From the NCBI RefSeq assembly GCF_000745345.1, contig NZ_JQNR01000005.1:2914001-2978000 (forward strand): 64,000 bases of DNA. Reading direction: 5' to 3'. This document shows, piece after piece, positions 1 through 8,730 of this stretch. The DNA is from Actinacidiphila yeochonensis CN732 (GTDB lineage Bacteria > Actinomycetota > Actinomycetes > Streptomycetales > Streptomycetaceae). Position 1 is the first letter of the stretch. Each line of letters opens with the position of its first letter. A model generated the notes under the pieces. The model had not been told where the DNA came from, did no database searches, and saw nothing but the letters and a program-made list of their open reading frames with translations. The position numbers were made by a program, and so were the translations under genes.

Positions 1-1
1 C

Positions 2-514
2 CGCGACCAGCACAGCGTGGTGAACGCCGCCACCCACACCATGACCGTCTTCCGCGGCGCCCGCGTGCTGCGGGTGCTGCCGGTCACCGCGGGCTCCCCG
101 CAGCACACCACGTACAACGGCGTCATGGTCATCTCGGAGAAGTTCCCGGTGACCCGGATGAACGGCAACACCGTGGGGTTCGGCGGCGAGTACGACATCC
201 CGGACGTGCCGCACGCCATGCGGCTGACCGCCTCCGGCACGTTCGTCCACGGCAACTACTGGGCGCCGCACGGCATCTTCGGCACGCAGAACACCAGCCA
301 CGGCTGCATCGGCCTGGAGGACCGCAAGGGCGGCGGCGCCGACACCCCCGCCGGGTGGTTCTACGGCCAGTCGATCATCGGCGACGCCGTGCAGGTGGTG
401 GACTCGCCCGACCGCGTCGTCGCCCCGGACAACGGCTCCGGCGGCTGGAACCTCGACTGGGCGCAGTGGACGGCCGGTTCGGCCCTGCGCACCCCGGTGG
501 GGCCGCCGCGGTGA
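2..514 (+). CDS. L,D-transpeptidase, C-terminal part (gene cut by window edge)
   Basis: The reading frame is open from base 2, so the true start lies upstream of the window. The visible 170 residues are a YkuD catalytic domain. The His motif HGNYW is followed by the nucleophile motif SHGCIGL, in which Cys attacks the tetrapeptide donor stem to make 3-3 peptidoglycan cross-links outside the membrane. The C-terminal tail (FYGQSIIGD...GGWNLDW) is shared almost position by position with the next gene, so the two are tandem paralogues. The missing N-terminus probably carries a lipoprotein signal and Ig-like domains as its neighbour does; that part is inference. Confidence 0.9.
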   Translation, partial: RDQHSVVNAATHTMTVFRGARVLRVLPVTAGSPQHTTYNGVMVISEKFPVTRMNGNTVGFGGEYDIPDVPHAMRLTASGTFVHGNYWAPHGIFGTQNTSHGCIGLEDRKGGGADTPAGWFYGQSIIGDAVQVVDSPDRVVAPDNGSGGWNLDWAQWTAGSALRTPVGPPR

Positions 515-823
515 CCGGCCGGGAGTAGGCCGCCGCCCGACGGAGCGGGCCCCGGCGCCCGTCCCGCCCTGCCCTATCCCCTCGGCACCCGCCCTGTCCT
601 ACCGTCCTCAGTGCCCGCACCCCCTGGCCGTCCTCGCCCGTCCTTCCCGCCGCGCGTCCGCCCCGCACCCCCGTGGCGCTGCTTTCGCCATCCGCTCCCG
701 GGTACAGACCACTTGGGACGGAACGGTGACAGTAGCGGGGGCCACATCGACGGGGTCCGTGTGGTTGTGTTGCAGGTGTCAGGGGGAGTAGGCGTGTTTC
801 GCGCGGTAGGGGAGTCTGGGAAA

Positions 824-2059
824 GTGAAGCCGATAGGTGTGCCGTCGGGCCTGCGGAAGAGCGCGGCGGCTCTTGTGCTCGGCCTTCTGCTGTCGACGGC
901 CGCGGCCTGCGGGCCGAGCCACAGCGGCGCGGGGGCGAGCGGTGGCGACGGGAAGGCCGGAGGCGCACCGACCAGCGCCGCCACCACCCCCGCCGTCTCC
1001 AAGGCCGTCGTGGCCATCAGCCCGCAGGACGGCGCGAGCGACGTCGCGACGACGGGTGCCCTGAAGGTGACGGCGTCGGAGGGCAAGCTCACCGCCGTGA
1101 CCGTCAAGGACGACAAGGGCACGGCGGTGGACGGCACGATCAGCGCCGACGGGCTGGGCTGGGCCCCGTCCGGCCATCTCGCCGCGTCCACCAAGTACAC
1201 GGTGGACGCCACGGCCAAGGACTCCGCCGGCCGCGAGTCCGACAAGCACTCCACCTTCACCACGGTGGTGCCGAAGGACACGTTCATCGGCTTCTTCACC
1301 CCGGAGGACGGCTCCACGGTCGGCGTGGGCATGGAGGTCTACCTCAACTTCAACCACGCCATCACCGACAAGAAGGCCGTGGAACAGGGCCTGTCGGTGA
1401 CCGCGTCGCCGGCCGTGCAGATCGCCCCCCACTGGAACGGCGACACGCAGCTGTTCTACCGGCCGCAGAACTACTGGGCGGCCGGCACGAAGGTCACGCT
1501 CAACCTGAACCTGGCCGGCGTCGAGGGCGCCCCCGGCGTCTACGGCACCCAGCACAAGTCGGTGCACTTCACCGTCGGCCGGCGCCAGGTGAGCGTCGTC
1601 GACGCGGCCAAGCACACGATGACCGTCTACCGCGACAACAAGGCGATCCGGACGCTCCCGATCTCGGCGGGCTCCCCCGAGCACACCTCGTACAACGGCA
1701 AGATGGTGATCTCCGAGAAGTACGTCAAGACCCGGATGAACGGTGACACCGTCGGGTTCGGCGGCGAGTACGACATCCCGGACGTGCCGCACGCCATGCG
1801 GCTGACCAACTCGGGCACGTTCATCCACGGCAACTACTGGGCCGCCCCCTCGGTCTTCGGCCACAGCAACACCAGCCACGGCTGCGTCGGCCTGCACGAC
1901 GTGCGCGGCGCGGGCGATCCGAGCACACCGGCCGCGTGGTTCTACAACCAGTCGATCATCGGCGACGTCGTCCAGGTCGAGAACTCCAAGGACAAGACCG
2001 TCCAGTGGTGGAACGGCCTCAACGGCTGGAACATGCCCTGGTCGGATTGGACGAGCTGA
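824..2059 (+). CDS. Lipoprotein L,D-transpeptidase with Ig-like domains (YkuD)
   Basis: A 411-residue exported peptidoglycan cross-linking enzyme. From the GTG at 824, residues 1-29 form a lipoprotein signal: basic start, hydrophobic ALVLGLLLSTAA, then Cys29. A Gly/Ala/Ser-rich linker follows, then about 200 residues of Ig-like fold (GASDVATTGALKVTAS, TFIGFFTPEDGSTVGVG) as in mycobacterial Ldt enzymes. The C-terminal YkuD domain has HGNYW and SHGCVGL, with catalytic Cys near residue 354. GGGGAG lies 9 bases before 824. A GTG at 794, also in frame, has an even closer AGGGGGAG and would add 10 residues. The gene follows its paralogue after about 280 non-coding bases. Confidence 0.9.
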   Translation: MKPIGVPSGLRKSAAALVLGLLLSTAAACGPSHSGAGASGGDGKAGGAPTSAATTPAVSKAVVAISPQDGASDVATTGALKVTASEGKLTAVTVKDDKGTAVDGTISADGLGWAPSGHLAASTKYTVDATAKDSAGRESDKHSTFTTVVPKDTFIGFFTPEDGSTVGVGMEVYLNFNHAITDKKAVEQGLSVTASPAVQIAPHWNGDTQLFYRPQNYWAAGTKVTLNLNLAGVEGAPGVYGTQHKSVHFTVGRRQVSVVDAAKHTMTVYRDNKAIRTLPISAGSPEHTSYNGKMVISEKYVKTRMNGDTVGFGGEYDIPDVPHAMRLTNSGTFIHGNYWAAPSVFGHSNTSHGCVGLHDVRGAGDPSTPAAWFYNQSIIGDVVQVENSKDKTVQWWNGLNGWNMPWSDWTS

Positions 2060-2163
2060 CCCAGAACCGACGCGGGCCCGACGCGGGCCCGATCGACCGC
2101 ACGCGTCGGCTCCCCGGCCCGGTCCCCGCTCGCGGGGCCGGGCCGGCGTCGTACGCTCCGGGC

Positions 2164-2940
2164 ATGACTGTGACCCTCGAAGTCGAGAACGGCGTCGGCA
2201 CCCTGCGGGTGGACCGGCCGCCGATGAACGCCCTGGACAGCACGGTCCAGGACCGGCTCAAGGAACTGGCCGAGGAGGCCGCCGCCCGCAAGGAGGTCCG
2301 GGCGGTGGTCGTCTGGGGCGGCCCGAAGGTGTTCGCGGCCGGCGCGGACATCAAGGAGATGCGGGAGATGTCCTACCAGGACATGGTCGACCGCTCCCGC
2401 GGCCTGCAGGACGCCTTCTCCGCAGTGGCCCGCATCCCCAAGCCGGTGGTCGCCGCCATCAACGGCTACGCCCTGGGCGGCGGGTGCGAGCTGGCGCTGT
2501 GCGCCGACGTCCGGTTCGCCGCGCACGACGCGAGGCTGGGCCAGCCGGAGATCCTGCTCGGGCTGATCCCCGGCGCCGGCGGCACCCAGCGGCTGTCCCG
2601 GCTGATCGGCCCGTCCCGTGCCAAGGACCTCATCTTCACCGGCCGTATGGTCGGCGCCGAGGAGGCGCTCGCCCTCGGTCTGGTGGACCGGGTGGTGCCC
2701 GAGGACGCCGAAGCCGGGGTCTACCAGCAGGCCCGGGCCTGGGCCGAGCGGCTGGCCCGCGGGCCGGCGTACGCGCTGCGGGCCGCGAAGGAGGCCGTCG
2801 ACGGCGGCCTCGACGCCGACCTCACCACCGGGCTCGCCCTTGAACGCACGCTGTTCGCCGGGCTGTTCGCCACCGCCGACCGGGAGGCCGGGATGCGCAG
2901 CTTCGTCGAGCAGGGGCCCGGCAAGGCCGTCTTCGAGTAA
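2164..2940 (+). CDS. Enoyl-CoA hydratase/isomerase family protein
   Basis: A 258-residue crotonase-fold protein, the full usual length. AGADIKEM and the ALGGGCELALCADVR segment form the oxyanion hole and active-site helix. The next motif, GQPEILLGLIPGAGGTQRL, carries the second acidic residue expected for trans-2-enoyl-CoA hydration. The C-terminal helices have the usual ALRAAKEAVDGG pattern. It probably serves fatty-acid beta-oxidation or a related CoA degradation route in the cytoplasm; specificity cannot be read from sequence. The ATG at 2164 follows the end of the transpeptidase by about 100 bases. A much longer open frame extends upstream through the transpeptidase and is not coding. Confidence 0.9.
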   Translation: MTVTLEVENGVGTLRVDRPPMNALDSTVQDRLKELAEEAAARKEVRAVVVWGGPKVFAAGADIKEMREMSYQDMVDRSRGLQDAFSAVARIPKPVVAAINGYALGGGCELALCADVRFAAHDARLGQPEILLGLIPGAGGTQRLSRLIGPSRAKDLIFTGRMVGAEEALALGLVDRVVPEDAEAGVYQQARAWAERLARGPAYALRAAKEAVDGGLDADLTTGLALERTLFAGLFATADREAGMRSFVEQGPGKAVFE

Positions 2941-3126
2941 CCTCCCGGGACGCGACGAGAGCGGCCGGCGCGTGCCGGCGCGTGCCGGCCGGGTCGGCGG
3001 GTCGGCCGTACCGCCCTACCCCGGGTACATGGCCGGAACGCGACGGGCGCGGGATCGTTTTGAGGCAACCTGACGAATTACCAAGGTAACCCGGCGAAGC
3101 GGCTCCGTTACAGCCATCATGAGGGC

Positions 3127-3690
3127 ATGGCGGGTCTGGGCGGCATCGAGCAGTCGCAGCAGAGGGCGGAGAGCGCGGTCGGCGCCGCGCCGTGTGCCGC
3201 CGCGCCGTTCGCCGCCTCGGCCGCGCCGCTCCTCGCCGAGGAGGTCCGGGACGCCGAGGGGGCGGCGGCGGCCGAGGCGCTGGAGCGGATGGGCGACCCC
3301 TCGGCGGCCGAGGTGCGCCTCGCCTCCGAGCCCGCCTCGGCGGCCACCGCCCGCCGGATGGCGCTGTCGGTGGTCCGGCGGTGGGGGCTGCCGCACCTGG
3401 CGGAGGTGGTTGAGCTGCTCGTCTCCGAGCTGGTCGGCAACGCGGTGCGGCACACCGGCGCGCGCACCTTCGGGCTGCGGATGCACCGGCGGCGGGGGTG
3501 CGTCCGGGTGGAGGTGCGCGACCCGTCGCGGTCGCTGCCCTGCCTGATGCCGGTGCGGCCGATGGACGTCAGCGGGCGGGGCCTGTTCCTGGTGAACGAG
3601 CTCTCCGACCGCTGGGGCGTGGACCTCCAGGCGCGCGGCAAGACGACCTGGTTCGAGCTGCGGGTGGCCGACCGGTTCGACCGCGGCTGA
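3127..3690 (+). CDS. Regulatory ATP-binding protein (HATPase, anti-sigma type)
   Basis: A 187-residue protein of the small GHKL ATPase group abundant in Streptomyces (RsbW/SpoIIAB-like). The first 70 residues are an Ala/Glu-rich extension. The fold follows: N-box ELLVSELVGNAVRHT, G1 box VEVRDPSR and the Gly-rich SGRGLFLVNELSDRWGV. No receiver, transmembrane or dimerisation domain is present, so it is probably a soluble kinase or binder of an anti-anti-sigma factor. No partner lies next to it, so its target is unknown. The ATG at 3127 is used; there is no strong ribosome site immediately upstream. Confidence 0.82.
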   Translation: MAGLGGIEQSQQRAESAVGAAPCAAAPFAASAAPLLAEEVRDAEGAAAAEALERMGDPSAAEVRLASEPASAATARRMALSVVRRWGLPHLAEVVELLVSELVGNAVRHTGARTFGLRMHRRRGCVRVEVRDPSRSLPCLMPVRPMDVSGRGLFLVNELSDRWGVDLQARGKTTWFELRVADRFDRG

Positions 3691-3795
3691 GCCGGCCGCC
3701 CGTTGCCGGGAGCCGCCCGGAGGGCGAGAACCAGCCATCAGGACGGCGGCGCCGCGGGGGTGGGGGCAGGGACGCGGGAGATACGGGGGAAAAGG

Positions 3796-3842
3796 AAGAG
3801 GCCCTCCGCGTCGGGGGGGGGTGACAGCGGAAGGGCCTCTTC
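3796..3842 (-). terminator. Imperfect hairpin terminator, better placed for leftward transcripts
   Basis: GAAGAGGCCCTCCGC (from 3796) pairs with GCGGAAGGGCCTCTTC (3827-3842): a 10-bp stem, one bulged base, then 5 more pairs, with a G-rich 17-base loop. On the minus strand the stem is followed by CCTTTTCC. On the plus strand it is followed by AATATC. It therefore fits a leftward transcript from the AT-richer region at 3.9-4.1 kb at least as well as the end of the HATPase gene, 100 bases to its left. Confidence 0.5.
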
Positions 3843-3899
3843 AATATCGCCGCGGAGCAGGGGGGGTGATCCGCGGCGCCTGTGGAACGGCCGAGCCCG

Positions 3900-4110
3900 G
3901 GTCGTCGGCGGCCGTTGACATTGACTCTCGCACGAATCACCACCACAGGGCAAATACCAGAATCGGACATCAGTGGACATATCGCAAGATGATGTTGGGG
4001 AAGCAAGGGTGAGTTGCACCACTCGCCTTATAAACAACGGCTACATGCTCTCATGGCCTTTTCATATTGCGATCGCCGAAGTGTCCCTTGACTCTTCCGT
4101 GACACGCCGG
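3900..4110. other. AT-richer non-coding patch, no convincing gene
   Basis: Between the HATPase and the PH-like gene there are about 650 bases without a believable protein gene. Some 210 of them are visibly AT-richer than anything within several kb (runs such as TTATAAACAACG and TTTTCATATTGCGATCG). Short open frames exist on both strands, but none has Streptomyces codon bias or a ribosome site. The patch could hold a small RNA read leftward into the hairpin at 3796-3842, or simply regulatory DNA for the rightward gene at 4342. Confidence 0.4.
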
Positions 4111-4122
4111 ACGCCTGGGGCG

Positions 4123-4140
4123 CGTGGGACCGCTCCCACG
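4123..4140. terminator. Small perfect hairpin
   Basis: CGTGGGA and TCCCACG pair perfectly around a CCGC loop, with no T tract on either side. It lies between the AT-rich patch and the PH-like gene and could be a weak terminator or a leader hairpin of the downstream gene. Confidence 0.3.
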
Positions 4141-4341
4141 GCGCGGGCCGCTGCCGCGCGCGGCCCCGCCGGTGCTGTCGGACGGTTGCCCCTTGTTCAT
4201 CCCGCGTTCGCCCGCCCAGGGCGTGCCGCGGCGTCCCCCAGGGCAGAGCAGGCATAGCGGCGCTGGGCCGGCCGGCACGCGGCGGGACGCGGCCGAAGGG
4301 CCGGAGGCCAGGGGCCGGGGCGGCGACGAGGGGGCGGACCG

Positions 4342-5469
4342 GTGGAGTTCACGAGGAGTCGGCGGCTGCGCACGAGCGGAAGGCGCCTGGTCGGATGGGG
4401 CCTTGCCGTCGCGGCCGGGGCGGTCGTCTGGGCGGTCGCGGCGGACGGCCCGGCCCGTGCCTCCGCGAACGGCGTGGCGGTGATGGCCGGCCTCGCCGTC
4501 CTGAACGGGATCTGGACACTGCGCCGGGCCAGGCGCCCGTTCACCCTGCGGATCGACGAGCACGGCATCGCCGTCAACGAGGACGCACTCGGCTGGGAGC
4601 AGATCGACGGCGTGGCCCTGCGCTACAGCCCGATGAGCCAGGTGGACACCGACGACCACACCAACACTCCGCCGCCCCCTCGGCTGTTCGTCTACCCCGC
4701 CGACGGTGCCGGACTGCCCGGCCTGCGCGAAGCCGCCATGTACGGCCGCCGCGCCTACGACGTGGTCGCCACCGGCGAACTCGACCAGGGCCTGGACCGG
4801 CTGATCGAGACGCTGACCCGGCACGCCGGACCACGCTTCGAGGCGTCCCCGCACGGGATGCGCCGAGCCGGGGCCCCCGAGGACGCGGCGGTGCGGGAGG
4901 CCGTCGGCGGGCGCTTCGCCGACACCCCCGGAGTCCGCGGGGCGGTGCTGCCTCCCGGCCTGCCGGCCCGCACCTTCGAGGCGCGCCGCAACACCGCGGC
5001 CCGGCTGCTGGCGGCGCTGGCCCTCGCCGCGGTCGGGGCGGTCCTGAGTACTCCGCTGATCACCGGCGGTCCCGACCTGGCACCCGAACCGTTCTCCGCG
5101 TTGGCGCCGTTGGGCGCGATCCTCGGGTGCTTCCTGAGCCTGTGGTACCTCTGGCTCGTGCTGCGGCCGCTGCGGCTGCGGCTGGGGCCGGACGGCCTGA
5201 CCGCGCGGAACTTCGCCGGCCCGCTGGTGGAGCTCGGCTGGGACCAGGTGGTGGCGGTCACCGTGGCGCGCAAGCCGGGCGCGGTCGACAAGCACCTGTG
5301 GCTCCTGGTGTGGCTGGCGCCCGGCCACACCCTCGACCTGCCGCACGAGATAGCCGACGGCCACCGGACCTACCCGCTGGTGGAAGTGCGCCGCCTGCGG
5401 GACGGCGGCGAGGTGGAGGCGGCGGCGCGGTACTTCGCGGGCTCGCGCTACGTGGAACCGGCTCCCTGA
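4342..5469 (+). CDS. PH-like domain membrane protein
   Basis: A 375-residue integral membrane protein of unknown function. Two hydrophobic hairpins are visible. The first covers residues about 18-60 (LVGWGLAVAAGAVVWAVAA, then GVAVMAGLAVLNGIW). The second covers about 220-275 (LLAALALAAVGAVLSTPL and AILGCFLSLWYLWLVL). Each is followed by a beta-rich bacterial PH-like segment (FTLRIDEHGIAVNEDALGWEQIDGVAL; LRLGPDGLTARNFAGPLVELGWDQVVAV), so it looks like an internal duplication of a TM-pair/PH unit. The GTG at 4342 is the first start after a GC-rich leader. It ends 30 bases before a strong terminator. Confidence 0.75.
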   Translation: MEFTRSRRLRTSGRRLVGWGLAVAAGAVVWAVAADGPARASANGVAVMAGLAVLNGIWTLRRARRPFTLRIDEHGIAVNEDALGWEQIDGVALRYSPMSQVDTDDHTNTPPPPRLFVYPADGAGLPGLREAAMYGRRAYDVVATGELDQGLDRLIETLTRHAGPRFEASPHGMRRAGAPEDAAVREAVGGRFADTPGVRGAVLPPGLPARTFEARRNTAARLLAALALAAVGAVLSTPLITGGPDLAPEPFSALAPLGAILGCFLSLWYLWLVLRPLRLRLGPDGLTARNFAGPLVELGWDQVVAVTVARKPGAVDKHLWLLVWLAPGHTLDLPHEIADGHRTYPLVEVRRLRDGGEVEAAARYFAGSRYVEPAP

Positions 5470-5498
5470 GGCCGGGCGGCCCGGACCCGGAAAGGGCG

Positions 5499-5538
5499 GA
5501 GGCGGGGGCGCGACGCCGGTGCGTCGCGCCCCCGCCTC
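5499..5538. terminator. Strong bidirectional terminator between convergent genes
   Basis: An 18-bp perfect stem (5499-5516 with 5521-5538) closes on a CGGT tetraloop. It lies between the stop of the PH-like gene and the stop of the nuclease gene. The loop and symmetry allow it to serve both transcripts. Confidence 0.85.
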
Positions 5539-5586
5539 GGGGTCCGGCCCTGGGGGCGGTGGGCCCGGGTGCCGGGCCCACCGCGG

Positions 5587-8136
5587 TCAGAGCTTCAGCC
5601 GGACCACCTGCGGGTCGTGGTCGCTGGTCTGGTTCGCGAACTCGGCGTTGATGTGGACGACGTCGTAGTCCGCGTTCTTGGTGAGGTCGGGGCTGACCAG
5701 GATGTGGTCGAGCACCTGGGAGTTGCCCTCGTACACGTACGAGTAGCGCTGCGCCTTCGGCAGGGTGTTCACCAGGTCGGTGAGGGTCTTGCCGTTGTCG
5801 GTCAGCGAGGTGACGGCGGGCGAGAACTGGTAGTCGTTCAGGTCGCCGAGGACCACCACGTCGGCCTTGGGGTCGGCGGTCTCGATCTGCTGCACGAAGT
5901 CGTGCTCGATGACCGCCTGCCGCACCCGCTGCACCTCGGAGCTGCGCACCGGCGGCTGGAAGCGGGAGTCGATGCCCTGGTCGCCGCCCTTGCTGTCGAA
6001 GTGGTTCGCGATGACGAACAGCTTCTTGCCCTTGAAGGTGAACTGGCCGGCCAGCGGCTTGCGGGAGTCCGTCCACGCCTGGTCGTCGGGGGCGATCCGG
6101 CCCGGCGAGGCGGTCAGCGAGGTCGCGGAGCCCGTGCCGGTGACGCCGACCGCGGTGGTCGAGCCGCCGCCCGGGATGTCGGTGAAGCCCACCCGGTCCG
6201 GGTTGAAGAGGAAGGCCTGCCGGATGTTGCCGCCCGGCTCACCGCCGTCCTTGTCGCTGACCGGGTCGATCTCCCGCCACTGGTAGTGCGGGCCGCCCGC
6301 GGCCGTGATCGCCGCGACCAGCTTGTCGAGCGTCTGGTCGGCGGCCACCACGCCGTCGTCCTTGGCGCCGTCGTTGTCCTGGATCTCCTCCAGGGCCACG
6401 ACGTCGGGGGAGCGCAGGTTGGTGACCAGGCCCTTGGCGAGCGCGTCGAACTTCGACTGCGGGTTGTCGGGGGCCAGGTTCTCCACGTTGTACGTGGCGA
6501 CCGTGGCCTGGTCGGCGGACGCCTTCTTCGTCACCTCGGGCTTGATGCCGCCGCTCTGGACGGTGCCCAGGGTGCTGGCCTGCAGCGCGTACGTGCCGCC
6601 GAACTGGTTGTAGTCCAGCGGACCGCTGGTGGTGCCCTTGAGGGTGTCGCCGACGTTCGCGGTCGGGAACGCCGAGGTCGCCGTCGGGATCAGCGACTGC
6701 ACCATCAGGCGGCCGGAGTTGGGGGTGTCGTAGCCGGTGTAGAGGGTGCCGCCGCGCTTGGTCGGGTTCTGGTCCGCCTTCACGGTGACCCACAGCTCGG
6801 AGTACGCGTCGGTGGCGCCCACGACCCGGCTGGAGCCGATCTGGACGTTCATCCCTTCGAGGGAAGCGTAGAAGTCGAGCGCGTATTCGGACGGGCGCAG
6901 CGGGATGTTCTCGATGGAGCCGCCGCCCGCGCTGGGCACGAAGTCGTCCGGCACCGACTTGTCGTTGAGCACGACCGGCGCGGGCACCGGGTTGCCGCTG
7001 GACACCTTGGTCACCGTGGGCTTGGTGATCTCGGTGACGGCCTGGCCGCCCCCGGTGGTTCCGCCCGGGTAGTAGTCGGAGACCGTTCCCGCGACGGAGA
7101 CCGCGTCGCCGACCGTCACGGTGGGAGCGGAGCCGGTGTAGACGAAGACGCCCTCGCTGGTGCGCGGGTCGTTGTCGGGGTTCGGGTCCTGGAACCAGAA
7201 GCCCTGCGACGAGCCGTAGGCGCGCACCCCGGTGACGATGCCGGTCACGCCCGTGACCTGCTTGCCCTCGTACGGCGACACCCGCGTGTCGCCCTGGATG
7301 TCGTGGATGGCGGCGGTGGCCGCGGGCGAGGTCGGCGGGGTGGTGGGGGAGGAGGGCGTGGTGGGCGGGTCCGTCGGCGCGCCGGTGGTCGGCGGGGCCG
7401 TGACGCCGCTGCCCGAGGAGTTCTGCGGGGTGGGGTCGCCGGGGGTGAAGTCGGCCGCGTTGTCGTCGGTGTCGGCCAGGGACGCGGCGCGCGCCACGGA
7501 GGCGCTGTTGCCGGCGCCGGCCGCCGCGCCGCTGCCCTCGTGGACCAGGGCCGTGCCGTATCCGACCAGGTCCTTGATCCGGGAGTCGGCCGCGCAGTCC
7601 GCAGCCGTCACGCAGGTCAGCGGGTCCGCGCCCTGGACCAGGGCGATGGTGCCGGAGGTGCCGGACATCGCGATGGTGCCGGAGGTGTCCGGGCTCGGCA
7701 GCGCGGTGGTGCCGCCGGTGCCGGCGGCCTCGCCGACGAGGTAGCGGCCGCTGCCGGCCAGCGTGCCGGTGAGCGGGGTGACCTGCCACTTGCTGCTGGC
7801 CGTCGGCGCCCCCGGCAGGTACTGCACGCTGTAGTTGCTCAGGTCCACCTGGCCGCCGCCGGCGTTGCCGAGCTCCACGAAGTCGTTGGTGTACGTGGCA
7901 CCGGAGTTGCCCCCGCCGCCGTACACCTCCGCGATCACCGCGTCGGCGGAGGGCGAGGCGAAGGCCGAGTGGACCCCGAGGCCGGCCAGGGTCAGGGCTC
8001 CGGCTATGCCGATGGGCAGCGCGCGCTTGCGCAGCCGGGCTGCGGAGGACGGGGCGGTGGCCTGCGAGGGGCCGTGCGGCTGTCCGGTGGAGCCGGATCT
8101 CGCCGCGGGCGAGCCGGCTTCGGAGGAGTGCGACAC
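5587..8136 (-). CDS. Secreted NucH/ExeM-family endonuclease
   Basis: An 849-residue secreted enzyme. An N-terminal signal (LRKRALPIGIAGALTLAGLGVHSAFA, about residues 35-60) is followed by a lamin-tail-like beta domain (VIAEVYGGGGNSGATYTNDFVEL), a Pro/Thr linker near residue 250, an OB-like region, and a C-terminal endonuclease/exonuclease/phosphatase domain. That last domain shows YNVENL, DVVALEEIQDNDG, ANHFDSKGG, VVLGDLNDY and NQTSDHDPQV, the metal-binding Asn/Glu/Asp/His set. It should degrade extracellular DNA. The GTG at 8136 has AAGGAGA eight bases upstream. The 35-residue basic tail before the signal core is long but normal for this family in Streptomyces. Confidence 0.9.
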   Translation of the reverse strand: MSHSSEAGSPAARSGSTGQPHGPSQATAPSSAARLRKRALPIGIAGALTLAGLGVHSAFASPSADAVIAEVYGGGGNSGATYTNDFVELGNAGGGQVDLSNYSVQYLPGAPTASSKWQVTPLTGTLAGSGRYLVGEAAGTGGTTALPSPDTSGTIAMSGTSGTIALVQGADPLTCVTAADCAADSRIKDLVGYGTALVHEGSGAAAGAGNSASVARAASLADTDDNAADFTPGDPTPQNSSGSGVTAPPTTGAPTDPPTTPSSPTTPPTSPAATAAIHDIQGDTRVSPYEGKQVTGVTGIVTGVRAYGSSQGFWFQDPNPDNDPRTSEGVFVYTGSAPTVTVGDAVSVAGTVSDYYPGGTTGGGQAVTEITKPTVTKVSSGNPVPAPVVLNDKSVPDDFVPSAGGGSIENIPLRPSEYALDFYASLEGMNVQIGSSRVVGATDAYSELWVTVKADQNPTKRGGTLYTGYDTPNSGRLMVQSLIPTATSAFPTANVGDTLKGTTSGPLDYNQFGGTYALQASTLGTVQSGGIKPEVTKKASADQATVATYNVENLAPDNPQSKFDALAKGLVTNLRSPDVVALEEIQDNDGAKDDGVVAADQTLDKLVAAITAAGGPHYQWREIDPVSDKDGGEPGGNIRQAFLFNPDRVGFTDIPGGGSTTAVGVTGTGSATSLTASPGRIAPDDQAWTDSRKPLAGQFTFKGKKLFVIANHFDSKGGDQGIDSRFQPPVRSSEVQRVRQAVIEHDFVQQIETADPKADVVVLGDLNDYQFSPAVTSLTDNGKTLTDLVNTLPKAQRYSYVYEGNSQVLDHILVSPDLTKNADYDVVHINAEFANQTSDHDPQVVRLKL

Positions 8137-8730
8137 CGGGGGGGATCTCCTTCTTGCGGTGCGGTGGCTGGGGGCGGCGCTGCGCTGTCCGGTCCCAGGG
8201 GGCTGCGGTGGGGCGCACGCTCGGGCTCAAGATACGCGCGTAGAACCGGCGTTAGAAGGGATTTCCGGTGAATTCCCCATTGCGGGTGGCCGGCCACCGG
8301 GACCCCGCAGACCGCCCCCGCGCGAACGGTGCCGGGGCGTCCCCCGAGGCCGCGGCGGGTGCCCCGGCGCCCTGGGGCGGTGAACCACCGTCCCTTGAGG
8401 GGCAGTTGCGGGCGGCCGCAGCGTGGAGCGGAGTTGACGGCGGGTCGTCCGGCCGGACCGGCCGCCGTCCGGGGCTCTCGTGTGCGGGGGCGGGGCGTCC
8501 CGAGGCCACCGCGGACCAGCGGTCGGCGGTCGGCGGCGGTCCGGTGGGGCGCTCGCCGTGGGGTGTCCCTTCGGACACCGGACACCCCCCGGGCGGGAAG
8601 GGCGCGTTCACGCACCCGCGGAAGGAGGGCGGCCGACCGGGTCCGGGGGGAAACGGACGTGTATATGCCGTTCATTCGAACGTTTCAGGCTACCCATGTC
8701 AGCGATTCCCCTGCGAAGGAGAACCTCATC
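8137..8730. other. 594-base divergent intergenic region
   Basis: This stretch separates the leftward nuclease from the rightward lectin gene and must hold both promoters. I see no convincing -35/-10 pair, repeat array or small gene. The 80 bases before the lectin start are less GC-rich and contain the palindromic TTCGAA within CATTCGAACG. Confidence 0.4.

Noticed and set aside
5569..8271. Very long open frame on the plus strand opposite the secreted nuclease
   Set aside because: It is the antisense of a gene with all nuclease motifs; Gly/Arg/Val-rich composition and no domain indicate a GC-bias shadow.
8260..8330. PHO-box-like TTCACC/TTCTAC repeats upstream of the nuclease
   Set aside because: Unit spacing (15 and 12 bases) does not fit the 11-base PHO repeat and the matches are poor.
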